Positions 16,305-24,303 of a stretch of DNA of 39,205 nt are shown one piece after another. The notes beneath the pieces are model-generated. The model saw only the letters and a program-made list of their open reading frames with translations, was not told the DNA's origin and did no database searches. The DNA lies in NCBI GenBank assembly GCA_020692565.1, contig JAIMKJ010000017.1, forward strand, positions 1-39,205, written 5' to 3'. A program made the position numbers and the translations under genes. Numbering within the stretch: the stretch's first letter is position 1; each line of letters opens with the position of its first letter. This DNA comes from Thermomonas sp. (GTDB lineage: Bacteria > Pseudomonadota > Gammaproteobacteria > Xanthomonadales > Xanthomonadaceae).

Positions 16305-19300
16305 TTAGAAGCTGTACTTCAGGGTCAGCTGAGCAGCCCACTGCGACTCGCCCTTCTGCTGGCGGGTCACGAAGTCTTCCACCTGACCGTTCACACCGTA
16401 GATGTAGCGGCCCTGGGCGTCCAGACCCTGATAGTTGACGAAGCTGCGCGCCAGACCACCCGCAGACTGGAACGCGATTTCGTCGATATGACCCCAATCC
16501 TTGTTCAACAGGTTGCCGACGTTGAGGATGTCCAGAGCCACCAGCACTTTGTTGCCGCTGAAGAAGCCCGGGAATTCCTGGCTGAAGCGCACGTCGAAGT
16601 TATTGGTCCACTTGGCGTAGGAGCTGTTGCGCTCGACCGCGCGACCGGCGTAGCGGTTCAGGCCGTTCGCATTGGCGATCTCCCAGAACAGCGCTTCTTC
16701 GTCCACGCCGCTGCCGTTGCCGTTGATGTCGCGGAACACCACTTCGTTCGAGCCGAAAGCGGTCGGGATGTACATCAGGTCGTTGGTGATGCCGTCGCCG
16801 TTGAGGTCGTTGTTGTAGATCCAGCTGTACGGCTTGCCCTTGCGACCTTCATAGAACAGGCCGAACGAGGTCTGGTAATCGCCGAAGAACTTGTGGTTCC
16901 AAGTGAGCTGGCCGATGAAGCGGTCGCGCACGAGATAGGCGGAGTTGGCGGCGACTTCCTCGTTGGCGTTGAACACCGAGACCGAGTTCCAGTTCGAGTT
17001 CGACACCGACGACGTCAGCGGGCTGACTTCCTTCGCGCGGGTGTAGGCATAACCCAGGCCCCAGCGCCAATCTTCGAGGAACTGGCCGCTCAGCTGCAGC
17101 GTCAGGTTATCGCCGTAGCCCTTGCCGGTGTTGTCGGCAACCAGCACGTTGGCGAAGTTGGCATTGCTGAGGGCACGATTGCGGAAACCGGTACAAGCGC
17201 CGGACGTGATGCTGGAACCGTTGGCATTCCAGCAGGCGCCGTTGTAGCCCTGCGGGGTGTAGAACAGGTCGCGACCATCGCTGCCCTGACGCGTCGGGTT
17301 GCCCAGGTTCAGGTGACGGAAGTAAACGCCATCCTTCACCTCGGTGCGGATGTACTCGATACCCGCCACCATGCCCCACCACGGCAGTTCGTGTTCGAAC
17401 GCGATGTTGGCTTTCCACACCGACGGCTGGCGAAGATCCGAGGACAGGAAGTCGACGTTGGCGGCCGGGATTGCACCGACGAAGTTGGTCGGCTGACCGT
17501 TGGGATCGGTGGTAAACAGACCGTCGGCGGTCGGGCACGCGGCGAAGCCGGCGATACCGCAGCCGATGATGCGGGTCGCGATGCCGGTATTGGAGTACGG
17601 GTTCGACAGCCACACGTTGGCGGCCGCGCCCTCGAACAAGCCGAAACCGCCGCGCAGCTGGGTGCGACGCTCGGACGAGAAGGTGTAGTTGAAGCCGAAG
17701 CGCGGCTGCACCAACATGTTGCCGTCGAGCGTGACGTCGTTGCGAATGCCGAAGCCACCGGTGGCGCGGACCACGGTACCGTTCTGCGGGGTGGTCGAGC
17801 CATTCAGCGCGCCGTCGACGGTCGCAGCGGCAGCAGCACTGTTGAACAGCGGGCTTTCGCCCATGCCCTTGCGGTCGACGCGTACGCCGGCGGTCAAGGT
17901 CAGGTTTTCGTTGACCAGCCAAGTGTCCTGCAGGAACAGACCGTAGTTCTGGTAGTCCCAGTTCGCAACGCCGTCGTCGATGCCAAAGCCCGGTGCGCCG
18001 ACCTGCACCTGATAGCTCGTGGGGCGGCCTCGGCGGAAGTTCTCGAGCACGGCCGCTTCGTTCTGCGCGCGGGTCGCGGTGTTACAGGTCACTGCAGCAG
18101 CGGTGAACTGATAGAAGCCGGCGGCGCCGTTGATGCACGCGAAGGTGTAGTTACCCTTCGTGTCCTGCAGGAACGCGTTGTAGACGGTGTTGTCGTCGTA
18201 ATCGACGCCGAACTTCACGGTGTGATCGCCGAGGAACAGGTTACCGGCCGCGTAGAAGTTCCAGGTCTCGGTACCGAGATCGTTGAAGTGGCGGCTGCGC
18301 TCGGTGCCGAACACCAGACCGGCATTGGTGCTGGAGACCGACGGCGAACCGGCCGGCAGCGCACCGGCGAAGTTCAGGCGGATCTGCGGCAGATCGGAGT
18401 TATTGATCGGCGCACTGACGTAATCGCGATAGGACAGCTTCAGTTCGGTGGAGAACTTGTCGTTCCAATCGGAGAAGAGTTCGCCGACGTAGGTTTCGAT
18501 GGTCTTGTCCTGGCTGTACCAGTGCGAGCTCAACGAAATGGCGTTGTTGAAGAAGGTCGGGAAGATCGGGTCGGACTGTTCGGTCTTGCTCCAGCGCAGG
18601 CTGGCGCGGTGGTTGTCGCCGAGATTGGCGTCGAGCTTGAACAGCGCATCGGTGACTTCGAGCTCGGCCGCGGAAGCGGTCGTGCCGCCGATGTCGACGT
18701 TGTAGTTGGTGCTGGCGATACCCTGGGCACCGGCGATGGCGGTGGGCGTGATCGCCACGTTGGTCCGCGCACTGCCGAGCGGGCCGAATTCCGGCGTGCC
18801 GCGCGTGCTCTTGAGTTCTTCGTACGCAGCGAAGAAGAACAGGCGGTCCTTGATCAACGGGCCACCGATGGTCAAACCCTTGGTGGTTTCTTCGAACACG
18901 GGCGCATCGAAATAGCTGTCGTTGGTGCGGTTGTAGCGGTCGCCGACGCCGTTCTCATCGCGGTAGATGTAATAGACCGAACCCTTGAACGTGTTGGTAC
19001 CCGACTTGGTCACGGCGTTGATGTTGGCGCCGGTATAACCCTTCTGGGTCACGTCGTAATTGGAGATATTGACCTGCACGGAATCGATCGCGTCGATCGA
19101 GATCGGCTGCTTCGCGGTCGGCAGGTTGTTGGCTTCCAGACCGAAGGTGTCGTTGGTCGCGACGCCATCGATGGTGATGGTGTTGTAGCGGGAGTTCTGG
19201 CCGCCGGCGGAGATTTCGCCGCGGTCCTTGTCGGTCTGCGAGATGCGCGGATCGAAGCGCACGTAATCCTGCAGGTTGCGCTGGACCGACGCGTAGTTGT

Positions 19301-19748
19301 CGAGGTCCTGGCGGCTGATCGCGGTGCCGGCGCCCATCTTGTCGGCGCTGAAGATCTGCGGACCGGAAGCGCCGACGACGCTGATGGCTTCCAGTTCCTG
19401 CGCGCCGATCGAGATGTCGACCTGGGACACCTGATCGAGCTGGAGATACACATTGCTCTCGCTCTGTGTGCCCTCGCCTTCCTTGTTGGCGGTGATCTTG
19501 TACGGACCGCCGACGCGCAGGCCGCGGGCGTTGTAGCGGCCGTTCGCGTCGGTAACGACGCGGCTCGCCGTGCCCGATTCGGTGTGCAGAATGACGACTT
19601 CGGCGCCGACAACCGGCTGGCCGTCTGCGCCGACGACCTGGCCGTTCAGCGCGGCCGTGGTGTTCTGGGCGAATGCCGGGGCCGCCGCGAGGGCGACGAT
19701 CAGTCCAATCGACAGTTTCGAAAGTCGGAGACGGTTGTTGTGATTCAT
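16305..19748 (-). CDS. TonB-dependent receptor with carboxypeptidase-regulatory-like domain (Oar type)
   Basis: 1147 residues from the ATG at 19748. The signal peptide ends about AFA (residue 27). A CarboxypepD_reg-like beta-sandwich follows at about residues 30-115, then a TonB-box-like stretch (ISVVGAS), the plug domain with DNYASVQRNLQDYVRFDPRI, and a large 22-strand-type barrel. The C-terminus LTLKYSF ends in the aromatic residue needed for outer-membrane assembly. It resembles the Oar-like receptors that are abundant in Xanthomonadaceae. The substrate cannot be told from sequence: there is no neighbouring transporter or degradation gene. The open frame above residue 1 extends to 19883 but lacks a ribosome-binding site. 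Confidence 0.93.
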   Translation of the reverse strand: MNHNNRLRLSKLSIGLIVALAAAPAFAQNTTAALNGQVVGADGQPVVGAEVVILHTESGTASRVVTDANGRYNARGLRVGGPYKITANKEGEGTQSESNVYLQLDQVSQVDISIGAQELEAISVVGASGPQIFSADKMGAGTAISRQDLDNYASVQRNLQDYVRFDPRISQTDKDRGEISAGGQNSRYNTITIDGVATNDTFGLEANNLPTAKQPISIDAIDSVQVNISNYDVTQKGYTGANINAVTKSGTNTFKGSVYYIYRDENGVGDRYNRTNDSYFDAPVFEETTKGLTIGGPLIKDRLFFFAAYEELKSTRGTPEFGPLGSARTNVAITPTAIAGAQGIASTNYNVDIGGTTASAAELEVTDALFKLDANLGDNHRASLRWSKTEQSDPIFPTFFNNAISLSSHWYSQDKTIETYVGELFSDWNDKFSTELKLSYRDYVSAPINNSDLPQIRLNFAGALPAGSPSVSSTNAGLVFGTERSRHFNDLGTETWNFYAAGNLFLGDHTVKFGVDYDDNTVYNAFLQDTKGNYTFACINGAAGFYQFTAAAVTCNTATRAQNEAAVLENFRRGRPTSYQVQVGAPGFGIDDGVANWDYQNYGLFLQDTWLVNENLTLTAGVRVDRKGMGESPLFNSAAAAATVDGALNGSTTPQNGTVVRATGGFGIRNDVTLDGNMLVQPRFGFNYTFSSERRTQLRGGFGLFEGAAANVWLSNPYSNTGIATRIIGCGIAGFAACPTADGLFTTDPNGQPTNFVGAIPAANVDFLSSDLRQPSVWKANIAFEHELPWWGMVAGIEYIRTEVKDGVYFRHLNLGNPTRQGSDGRDLFYTPQGYNGACWNANGSSITSGACTGFRNRALSNANFANVLVADNTGKGYGDNLTLQLSGQFLEDWRWGLGYAYTRAKEVSPLTSSVSNSNWNSVSVFNANEEVAANSAYLVRDRFIGQLTWNHKFFGDYQTSFGLFYEGRKGKPYSWIYNNDLNGDGITNDLMYIPTAFGSNEVVFRDINGNGSGVDEEALFWEIANANGLNRYAGRAVERNSSYAKWTNNFDVRFSQEFPGFFSGNKVLVALDILNVGNLLNKDWGHIDEIAFQSAGGLARSFVNYQGLDAQGRYIYGVNGQVEDFVTRQQKGESQWAAQLTLKYSF

Positions 19749-20046
19749 TTGCTCTGGGCCTCGATGGGAAAACAATGCGGTGGTTCGTTCTAAGTGAAAA
19801 ATCGCGGACACATGAGCGCCGCGATTGATGAACCCTGAATGTGGTCCCGTCGCCTGCCCAACAGACAAGCTCGGGTTAACCATAGGTTAACACGATAGAG
19901 CCTGGAGATGACAGTTGAATGACGGTTTATCGGGCTCTAAGTCATTGAAATCATTGACTGAACGCTCGTGACAAATCACATGAATGTCATGCTGTAAGCA
20001 GTTCATCACCCTACGGCGACGCACGGGTGCTTTCGTCACAGAACCG
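19749..20046. other. Long regulatory region upstream of the TonB-dependent receptor
   Basis: About 300 bases without a gene, richer in A and T than the coding DNA. It holds the 17-bp palindrome at 19875-19891 and a direct repeat TCATTGA at 19942-19948 and 19951-19957. I see no coding capacity and no clear RNA gene. The marC stop lies at its right edge. Confidence 0.5.
19875..19891. promoter_or_regulatory. Palindrome in the receptor promoter region
   Basis: GTTAACC-ATA-GGTTAAC is a perfect 7-3-7 inverted repeat, 127 bases upstream of the receptor start codon. The size and symmetry suit an operator for a dimeric repressor. No regulator gene is close by to suggest which one. Confidence 0.5.
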
Positions 20047-20643
20047 TCAGGGTGCCTGGATCCGCAGATAAGCGGTGATGCCGTCCATCAGCATCTGCAC
20101 CGAAATCGCGACCAGCAGCATGCCCATGAGGCGCTCGACCGCGGTCAGCACGCGCTGGCCCAACCACTTGTAAAGGTAGGTCGCGGAGAACAGGATCGCG
20201 GCGGTCGCTGCCCAGGCGATCAGCAACGCCAAGCTCCAGTCGCCCAGGCGCGTGGGGTCGTTGCTGCCCATCAGGATCACCGCCGCCATGCCCGAGGGGC
20301 CGGCGACCAGCGGAATCGCCATCGGCACGATGAAGGGCTCGCCGTCGGGAATTTCGCCCATCAGGCCTTCTGGGGGCGGGAAAATCATCCGGATACCGAT
20401 CAGGAACAGCACGATGCCGCCGGCGATCGACACCGACTCCTCGCGCAGATGCATCAGCTCCAGCGCGTACTTGCCGGCCCACAGGAACAGCATCAGCACG
20501 ACCAGCGCGATCAGCAGTTCGCGGGCGAGTACGATCCGCTGCCGACGCGGCGGCAGGCCGCGCAGCAGACTGAGGAACACCGGGACATTGCCCAGCGGAT
20601 CGAGGATCAGGAACAGCAGCAGCGCGGCCGAAGCGATGGTCAT
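20047..20643 (-). CDS. MarC family integral membrane protein
   Basis: 198 residues with six predicted membrane segments in two repeats. It has the MarC family signatures FLILDPLGNVPVFLSLL near the N-terminus and VPMAIPLVAGPSGMAAVILM in the second half. Members include E. coli MarC, YchE and YhgN; the physiological substrate is unknown, and a role in multidrug resistance was withdrawn for MarC. The ATG at 20643 overlaps the stop of the preceding short-chain dehydrogenase gene (ATGA), so it is the last gene of a three-gene operon with grxD. Confidence 0.93.
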   Translation of the reverse strand: MTIASAALLLFLILDPLGNVPVFLSLLRGLPPRRQRIVLARELLIALVVLMLFLWAGKYALELMHLREESVSIAGGIVLFLIGIRMIFPPPEGLMGEIPDGEPFIVPMAIPLVAGPSGMAAVILMGSNDPTRLGDWSLALLIAWAATAAILFSATYLYKWLGQRVLTAVERLMGMLLVAISVQMLMDGITAYLRIQAP

Positions 20644-21404
20644 CCGTGCGGCGACCAGAGTTGCCCGCGCTGCTCGGCGCCCGCCGCCGACAACAGATGC
20701 ACGCAGGCCGGCGCAACGGCGGCCGCGTCACGGGCGATGGAGGCGTCTTCTTCGACGAAGACTTTCGCGCGCAGCGGGGTGCGCATCGGCCCGGGCGCCA
20801 GGCCGCAGACGCGTACGCTCGAATTGGCGAGTTCCGCGTGGAGTGTCTGCATCAACGTGTTCAAGGCGGACTGGGCGATGCCGTAGCCGCCCCAGTACGG
20901 CAGGCCGCGACCCGCGTCCTCGTCGATGGCGAACACCACCGCGCTGTCTTCGGCCCGGCGCAACAGCGGCAGGCAGGCCTGCGTCAGCCACCAGCGCGCG
21001 GTCACGTTCACGTGCAATGCGCGCGCGAATGCGGCCGGATCGGTGTTGTCGAGCGGCGTCAGCCCGGGAAACTCGGCGGCGCAGTGCAGCAGACCATCGA
21101 GTCGGCCGGGGCCGGAGCCGATGCGCTCGGCCATCTCGACGTAGTCGTCGGGCGTCGCGCCTTCCAGGTCCAGCGGATACAGCAGGGCTTCGCCCCCCGC
21201 GCGCACGATGGCGTCGTACACGCGATTGAGCTTGGGCACTTTCCGCCCCAGCAGCACCACGATCGCGCCGGCCTGTGCGCACGCGACCGCCGATGCGTGG
21301 CCCAGCGCACCATGCGCGCCGGCCACCAGTACGACGCGGCCTTCCAGCGGGCGCGCGACGGGCATCGCCGGCTGCACGCTTTCCGAAGCGGAACCTGCCG
21401 ACAT
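20640..21404 (-). CDS. Short-chain dehydrogenase/reductase family protein (YciK-like), active site altered
   Basis: 254 residues with a Rossmann fold: the cofactor loop AGAHGALG at residues 29-36 stands in place of TGxxxGxG. HCAA at 107-110 is in the NAG position, and GLAPGPMRT follows the usual site. The closest group I can recognise is the YciK-like branch. The catalytic YxxxK is Y174-GIA-Q178, and the serine segment reads AIDEDAG, so both Lys and Ser are missing. It may bind nucleotide without reducing a substrate. The start ATG overlaps the grxD stop (TGATG) and the stop overlaps marC. The longer upstream frame is a shadow of grxD. Confidence 0.85.
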   Translation of the reverse strand: MSAGSASESVQPAMPVARPLEGRVVLVAGAHGALGHASAVACAQAGAIVVLLGRKVPKLNRVYDAIVRAGGEALLYPLDLEGATPDDYVEMAERIGSGPGRLDGLLHCAAEFPGLTPLDNTDPAAFARALHVNVTARWWLTQACLPLLRRAEDSAVVFAIDEDAGRGLPYWGGYGIAQSALNTLMQTLHAELANSSVRVCGLAPGPMRTPLRAKVFVEEDASIARDAAAVAPACVHLLSAAGAEQRGQLWSPHG

Positions 21405-21724
21405 CAGCCCTTCTGCGCCTCGGCGATCATGCGGGCCAGCTCGCCGGACTCGAACAGTTCGAGGGCGATGTCGCAACCGCCGATCAGCTCGCCGTTGATG
21501 AACAACTGCGGGAACGTCGGCCAATTGGAGAAGCGCGGCAGATTGGCACGGACTTCCGGGTCTTCCAGCACGTTGACGGTGTGGTAATTGCTCGCGCCGG
21601 CAGCCTTGAGCGCCTGCGAGGTACGGCTGGAAAAACCGCACATCGGGAATTGCGGGGTTCCTTTCATGAACAACACGATCGGATGGGTTTCGATCTCGGA
21701 CTGGATACGCTCCAACACCGGCAT
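21404..21724 (-). CDS. grxD: Grx4-type monothiol glutaredoxin
   Basis: 106 residues with the monothiol active site CGFS at residues 29-32. Also present are [10 protein letters not shown], the [16 protein letters not shown] glutathione-binding segment and the GG-CD motif. Proteins of this type bridge a [2Fe-2S] cluster with glutathione and deliver it to acceptor proteins. It is the first gene of the overlapping grxD-SDR-marC operon and is divergent from sodB. That fits a combined iron-sulfur and oxidative-stress setting, although the shared regulation is inferred. Confidence 0.96.
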   Translation of the reverse strand: MPVLERIQSEIETHPIVLFMKGTPQFPMCGFSSRTSQALKAAGASNYHTVNVLEDPEVRANLPRFSNWPTFPQLFINGELIGGCDIALELFESGELARMIAEAQKG

Positions 21725-21772
21725 GGGACTCTCCTGCGGGATGGTGCCGGCGGCGCGGTGGCCGCAGCGGCT

Positions 21773-21802
21773 TGGGTGGGGTTAGGCTGGGTGGGGTTAG
21801 AA
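21773..21802. repeat. Tandem 15-bp repeat between grxD and sodB
   Basis: TGGGTGGGGTTAG occurs at 21773-21785 and again at 21788-21800, with a period of exactly 15 bases. It lies in the 156-base region between the divergent grxD and sodB start codons. The second copy runs into TAGAAT, which could be a -10 element for sodB. Confidence 0.6.
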
Positions 21803-21880
21803 TCGCGCATTGTAATCCTTCGCGCGCGGCCGGGCCTGCCCCGGCGCCCGTCCCACCCCTACCCCCCAAGGAGCCCGCCC

Positions 21881-22462
21881 ATGGCCATCGAGCTGCCAGC
21901 CCTGCCCTACGACCGCACCGCTCTGGAACCGCACATTTCCGCGGAAACCATCGATTTCCATTATTCCAAGCACCACCAGACCTACGTCACCAACCTCAAC
22001 AACATGATCGCGGGCACCGAGTTCGCCGATCTGTCGCTGGAAGACATCATCCGCAAGTCGCAGGGCGGCATGTTCAACAACGCCGCGCAGGTGTGGAACC
22101 ACACCTTCTACTGGAACTGCCTGAAGCCCAACGGCGGCGGCGAACCCACCGGCAAGCTGGCCGAGGCCATCAATGCCGCGTTCGGCAGCTTCGACAAGTT
22201 CAAGGAAGAGTTCACGAAGACGTCGGTCACCACCTTCGGTTCGGGCTGGGGCTGGCTGGTGCAGCGCCCCGACGGCTCGCTCGCGCTGGTGAGCACCTCC
22301 AACGCCGCCACCCCGCTGACCGGCGACGACACCGCGCTGCTGACCTGTGACGTGTGGGAACACGCCTACTACATCGACTACCGCAACCTGCGGCCGAAGT
22401 ACCTGGAAGCGTTCTGGAATCTGGTCAACTGGGATTTCGTCGCTTCCAACATGACGCGATGA
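21881..22462 (+). CDS. sodB: Fe-type superoxide dismutase
   Basis: 193 residues, the usual SodB length. The metal ligands are visible: His27 (HYSKHH), His74 (QVWNHTFYW), and Asp157 and His161 ([13 protein letters not shown]). The AAQVWNH context with Gln70 is typical of iron-dependent enzymes. It converts superoxide to oxygen and hydrogen peroxide in the cytoplasm. AAGGAG lies 7 bases before the ATG at 21881, and longer upstream frames have no comparable site. Confidence 0.97.
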   Translation: MAIELPALPYDRTALEPHISAETIDFHYSKHHQTYVTNLNNMIAGTEFADLSLEDIIRKSQGGMFNNAAQVWNHTFYWNCLKPNGGGEPTGKLAEAINAAFGSFDKFKEEFTKTSVTTFGSGWGWLVQRPDGSLALVSTSNAATPLTGDDTALLTCDVWEHAYYIDYRNLRPKYLEAFWNLVNWDFVASNMTR

Positions 22463-22475
22463 TCATCACTATCCT

Positions 22476-22560
22476 CCTGAGCGCAGCGAAGAACATGTCG
22501 CTACTTGTTTGAAAGCATCAGAAGAGATCAAGCCGGTCCCTTGGCTTCGCCTCGGGATGG
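22476..22560. repeat. Possible REP-like intergenic element
   Basis: CCTGAGCGCAGCGAAG at 22476-22491 is roughly complementary to the CTTGGCTTCGCCTCGGG segment around 22540-22556, giving an imperfect inverted pair. This composition is like dispersed intergenic repeats often seen in Xanthomonadaceae. No second copy is in the window, so the call is tentative. Confidence 0.3.
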
Positions 22561-22568
22561 CAGACATG

Positions 22569-22595
22569 AAAAGGCCGGCATGAAGCCGGCCTTTT
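22569..22595 (+). terminator. Terminator downstream of sodB
   Basis: A perfect 11-bp stem (AAAAGGCCGGC / GCCGGCCTTTT) surrounds ATGAA. It is symmetrical, but since sodB lies upstream and the next gene is also on the plus strand, it most likely ends the sodB transcript. Confidence 0.88.
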
Positions 22596-22716
22596 CTACG
22601 TCCGGTTTCATGCCGGCGTCATCAACCCGGCCGCGCGATGAACGATCCCCGCAGCACGTCAACGACATCGCTTTCACGCGCATTCACGGATGGCCTTCCA
22701 CGCAACGGAGCCACCG

Positions 22717-23175
22717 ATGACACCTTCCAAGACACTGCTCTCGAAATCCGTGCTCTCCAGGTCGATGCTGTGCGCATTCGCCCTTGGGTTCTCTCTCGTC
22801 TCCGCCACGGCCATCGCCGCGCATCCGCGCGATCGCGACAACAACCCACCGGGTCGCGCAGGCGGTCCGGGTACCAATTGGGAAAACCCGCCGGGCTGGC
22901 GCGGCGGCCCGGGAGCCTCGCCGGACTATCGCTACTACCGTCACCGCAACGTGCGCCACAAATTCAACGTCGTCGACGGCGGTTATTATTTCAACGCCAA
23001 CTACGGCTATTGGCATCCGCGCTACGGTTTCTGGAACCAGGCGAAGCGCTGCTGGTTCGACAACGACAATAATCCGCCGGGCCGCGCGGGCGGACGCGGC
23101 ACCAACTGGGAAAACCCGCCGGGCCGCAGAGGCGGTCCGGGCGCATCGCCGGATCGTTACGGGCGCTGCCGCTGA
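22717..23175 (+). CDS. Secreted NPPG-repeat protein of unknown function
   Basis: 152 residues from the ATG at 22717, with GGAG 6 bases upstream; an ATG at 22690 is less likely. The signal peptide ends about TAIA-A (residues 31-35). The mature protein has a 29-residue repeat at 42-70 and again at 118-146, differing at only two residues. Each copy is itself two units of NPPGxxGGxG. Between them lies a Tyr- and Trp-rich central part (YYFNANYGYWHPRYGFW) with one Cys; another Cys is at the C-terminus. The two repeat copies differ at many third codon positions, so the protein sequence is kept by selection. I do not recognise the family; it could be a surface or cell-wall-associated protein. Confidence 0.8.
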   Translation: MTPSKTLLSKSVLSRSMLCAFALGFSLVSATAIAAHPRDRDNNPPGRAGGPGTNWENPPGWRGGPGASPDYRYYRHRNVRHKFNVVDGGYYFNANYGYWHPRYGFWNQAKRCWFDNDNNPPGRAGGRGTNWENPPGRRGGPGASPDRYGRCR

Positions 23176-23232
23176 GCGATGAAGTCACTGTCGCGGGCGG
23201 ATCGACGTCTCGAAGATCGCGCCTGCGGCGTT

Positions 23233-24270
23233 TCAATCGCAGATATCGCGCCGGAATTCATCGCGACCGCGCGAAAACATCGAACCCGCCAGCGTCGCAG
23301 GATCGGGGCGGCTGCCCGAAGCCGCGCCGATGCCGGAAGGCGCACTGCGCGCGCGCGCGACGTCCGCCTGCGGAAGCCGCTGTTCGAGCGCGGCGATCCG
23401 TTCCTGCAGTCGCGCCGCGACCTGTGTCACTGCAGGATCCGTATTGCCGGCGGCGACGGTGCGCAGCCCGTACAGCAGCGCCAGCGCTTCGGCCGGCGCC
23501 GGCTCCACCGCCTGCGCAAGCAAGGAACGGCGGAAATCGGCGGGGTCGGCTGCGTAGGCGTTGGCGAGCGCCCAGGCCGACGGCAGGTCTCCGGCCGCGA
23601 TCGCCGTGCGCGCCAGGCTTTCCGCATTGTCGCGATAGAACGTGAGTTCATTGAGATTTTCGAGCATGTCGCGATTGCGGAACATGTCGCCCGAGACGTA
23701 GTAACCGCTCGCTTGCGGATGACCGGCGGCGGCCGCATTGCGCATATGCCGCGCGATCTCGCTCGATGCCGGCACGACGACGCCCTCACAGTGCGCATAG
23801 CGTTCACTGACGCTGTCGAACGCCTCGGCCATGCGTTCGGCCGAGCGCATCCCGCGACCCGACCCCTGGCCGGACTGCGTCTGCGCGCGCGCCACGCCGC
23901 TTTCGATCATCTGCATCCGCGCCTGCAGATCGCCGCAGTACTGGTACTCCGCGGCAAGCCGACACATCGAGCGCGCATCGCCGGCTTCGGCACGTGCGAC
24001 CAGGTCGCGCACGATCGTGCGCAACGGCGCGTCGAGCGACGGCAGCGGCTCGGCGGACAGTCGCGCGCGACGTGCGGCGTCGATGGGTTTGGCGGCGACG
24101 TCCGCGGCATGCGGCGGCGCTCCGGCAATGCCTTCGTTACCCTCTTCAGGCGCGTCGCGCATCGGCGCGCCGATGGTCGAGGCTTGCGGACGCCCACGGT
24201 TCCAATAGAACGCACCCGCAACGACGACCAGCGCCACAACGATTCCGATCACCGCGAATTTCGATCGCAT
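23233..24270 (-). CDS. Hypothetical membrane-anchored periplasmic protein
   Basis: 345 residues. An N-terminal membrane segment (VIGIVVALVVVAGAFYW) anchors an exported, alanine-rich helical domain. Stretches such as ARAEAGDARSMCRLAAEYQYC and IAAGDLPSAWALANAYA look like degenerate Sel1/TPR-type helical pairs. Two cysteines frame the first of these. It lies 33 bases after purK in the same direction and may be read through from the purine operon, but a purine role is not implied. Family unknown. Confidence 0.72.
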   Translation of the reverse strand: MRSKFAVIGIVVALVVVAGAFYWNRGRPQASTIGAPMRDAPEEGNEGIAGAPPHAADVAAKPIDAARRARLSAEPLPSLDAPLRTIVRDLVARAEAGDARSMCRLAAEYQYCGDLQARMQMIESGVARAQTQSGQGSGRGMRSAERMAEAFDSVSERYAHCEGVVVPASSEIARHMRNAAAAGHPQASGYYVSGDMFRNRDMLENLNELTFYRDNAESLARTAIAAGDLPSAWALANAYAADPADFRRSLLAQAVEPAPAEALALLYGLRTVAAGNTDPAVTQVAARLQERIAALEQRLPQADVARARSAPSGIGAASGSRPDPATLAGSMFSRGRDEFRRDICD

Positions 24271-24303
24271 GCCTGATTCCTCCCCGTGATGCCGGTTCGA
24301 CGT

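Noticed and set aside
14886..19793. A 1635-residue open frame on the plus strand across ppnN and the receptor gene
   Set aside because: It is antisense to two well-supported genes, is composed of Asp/Val/Arg/Ala-rich sequence with no domain, and is the usual by-product of high-GC codon use.
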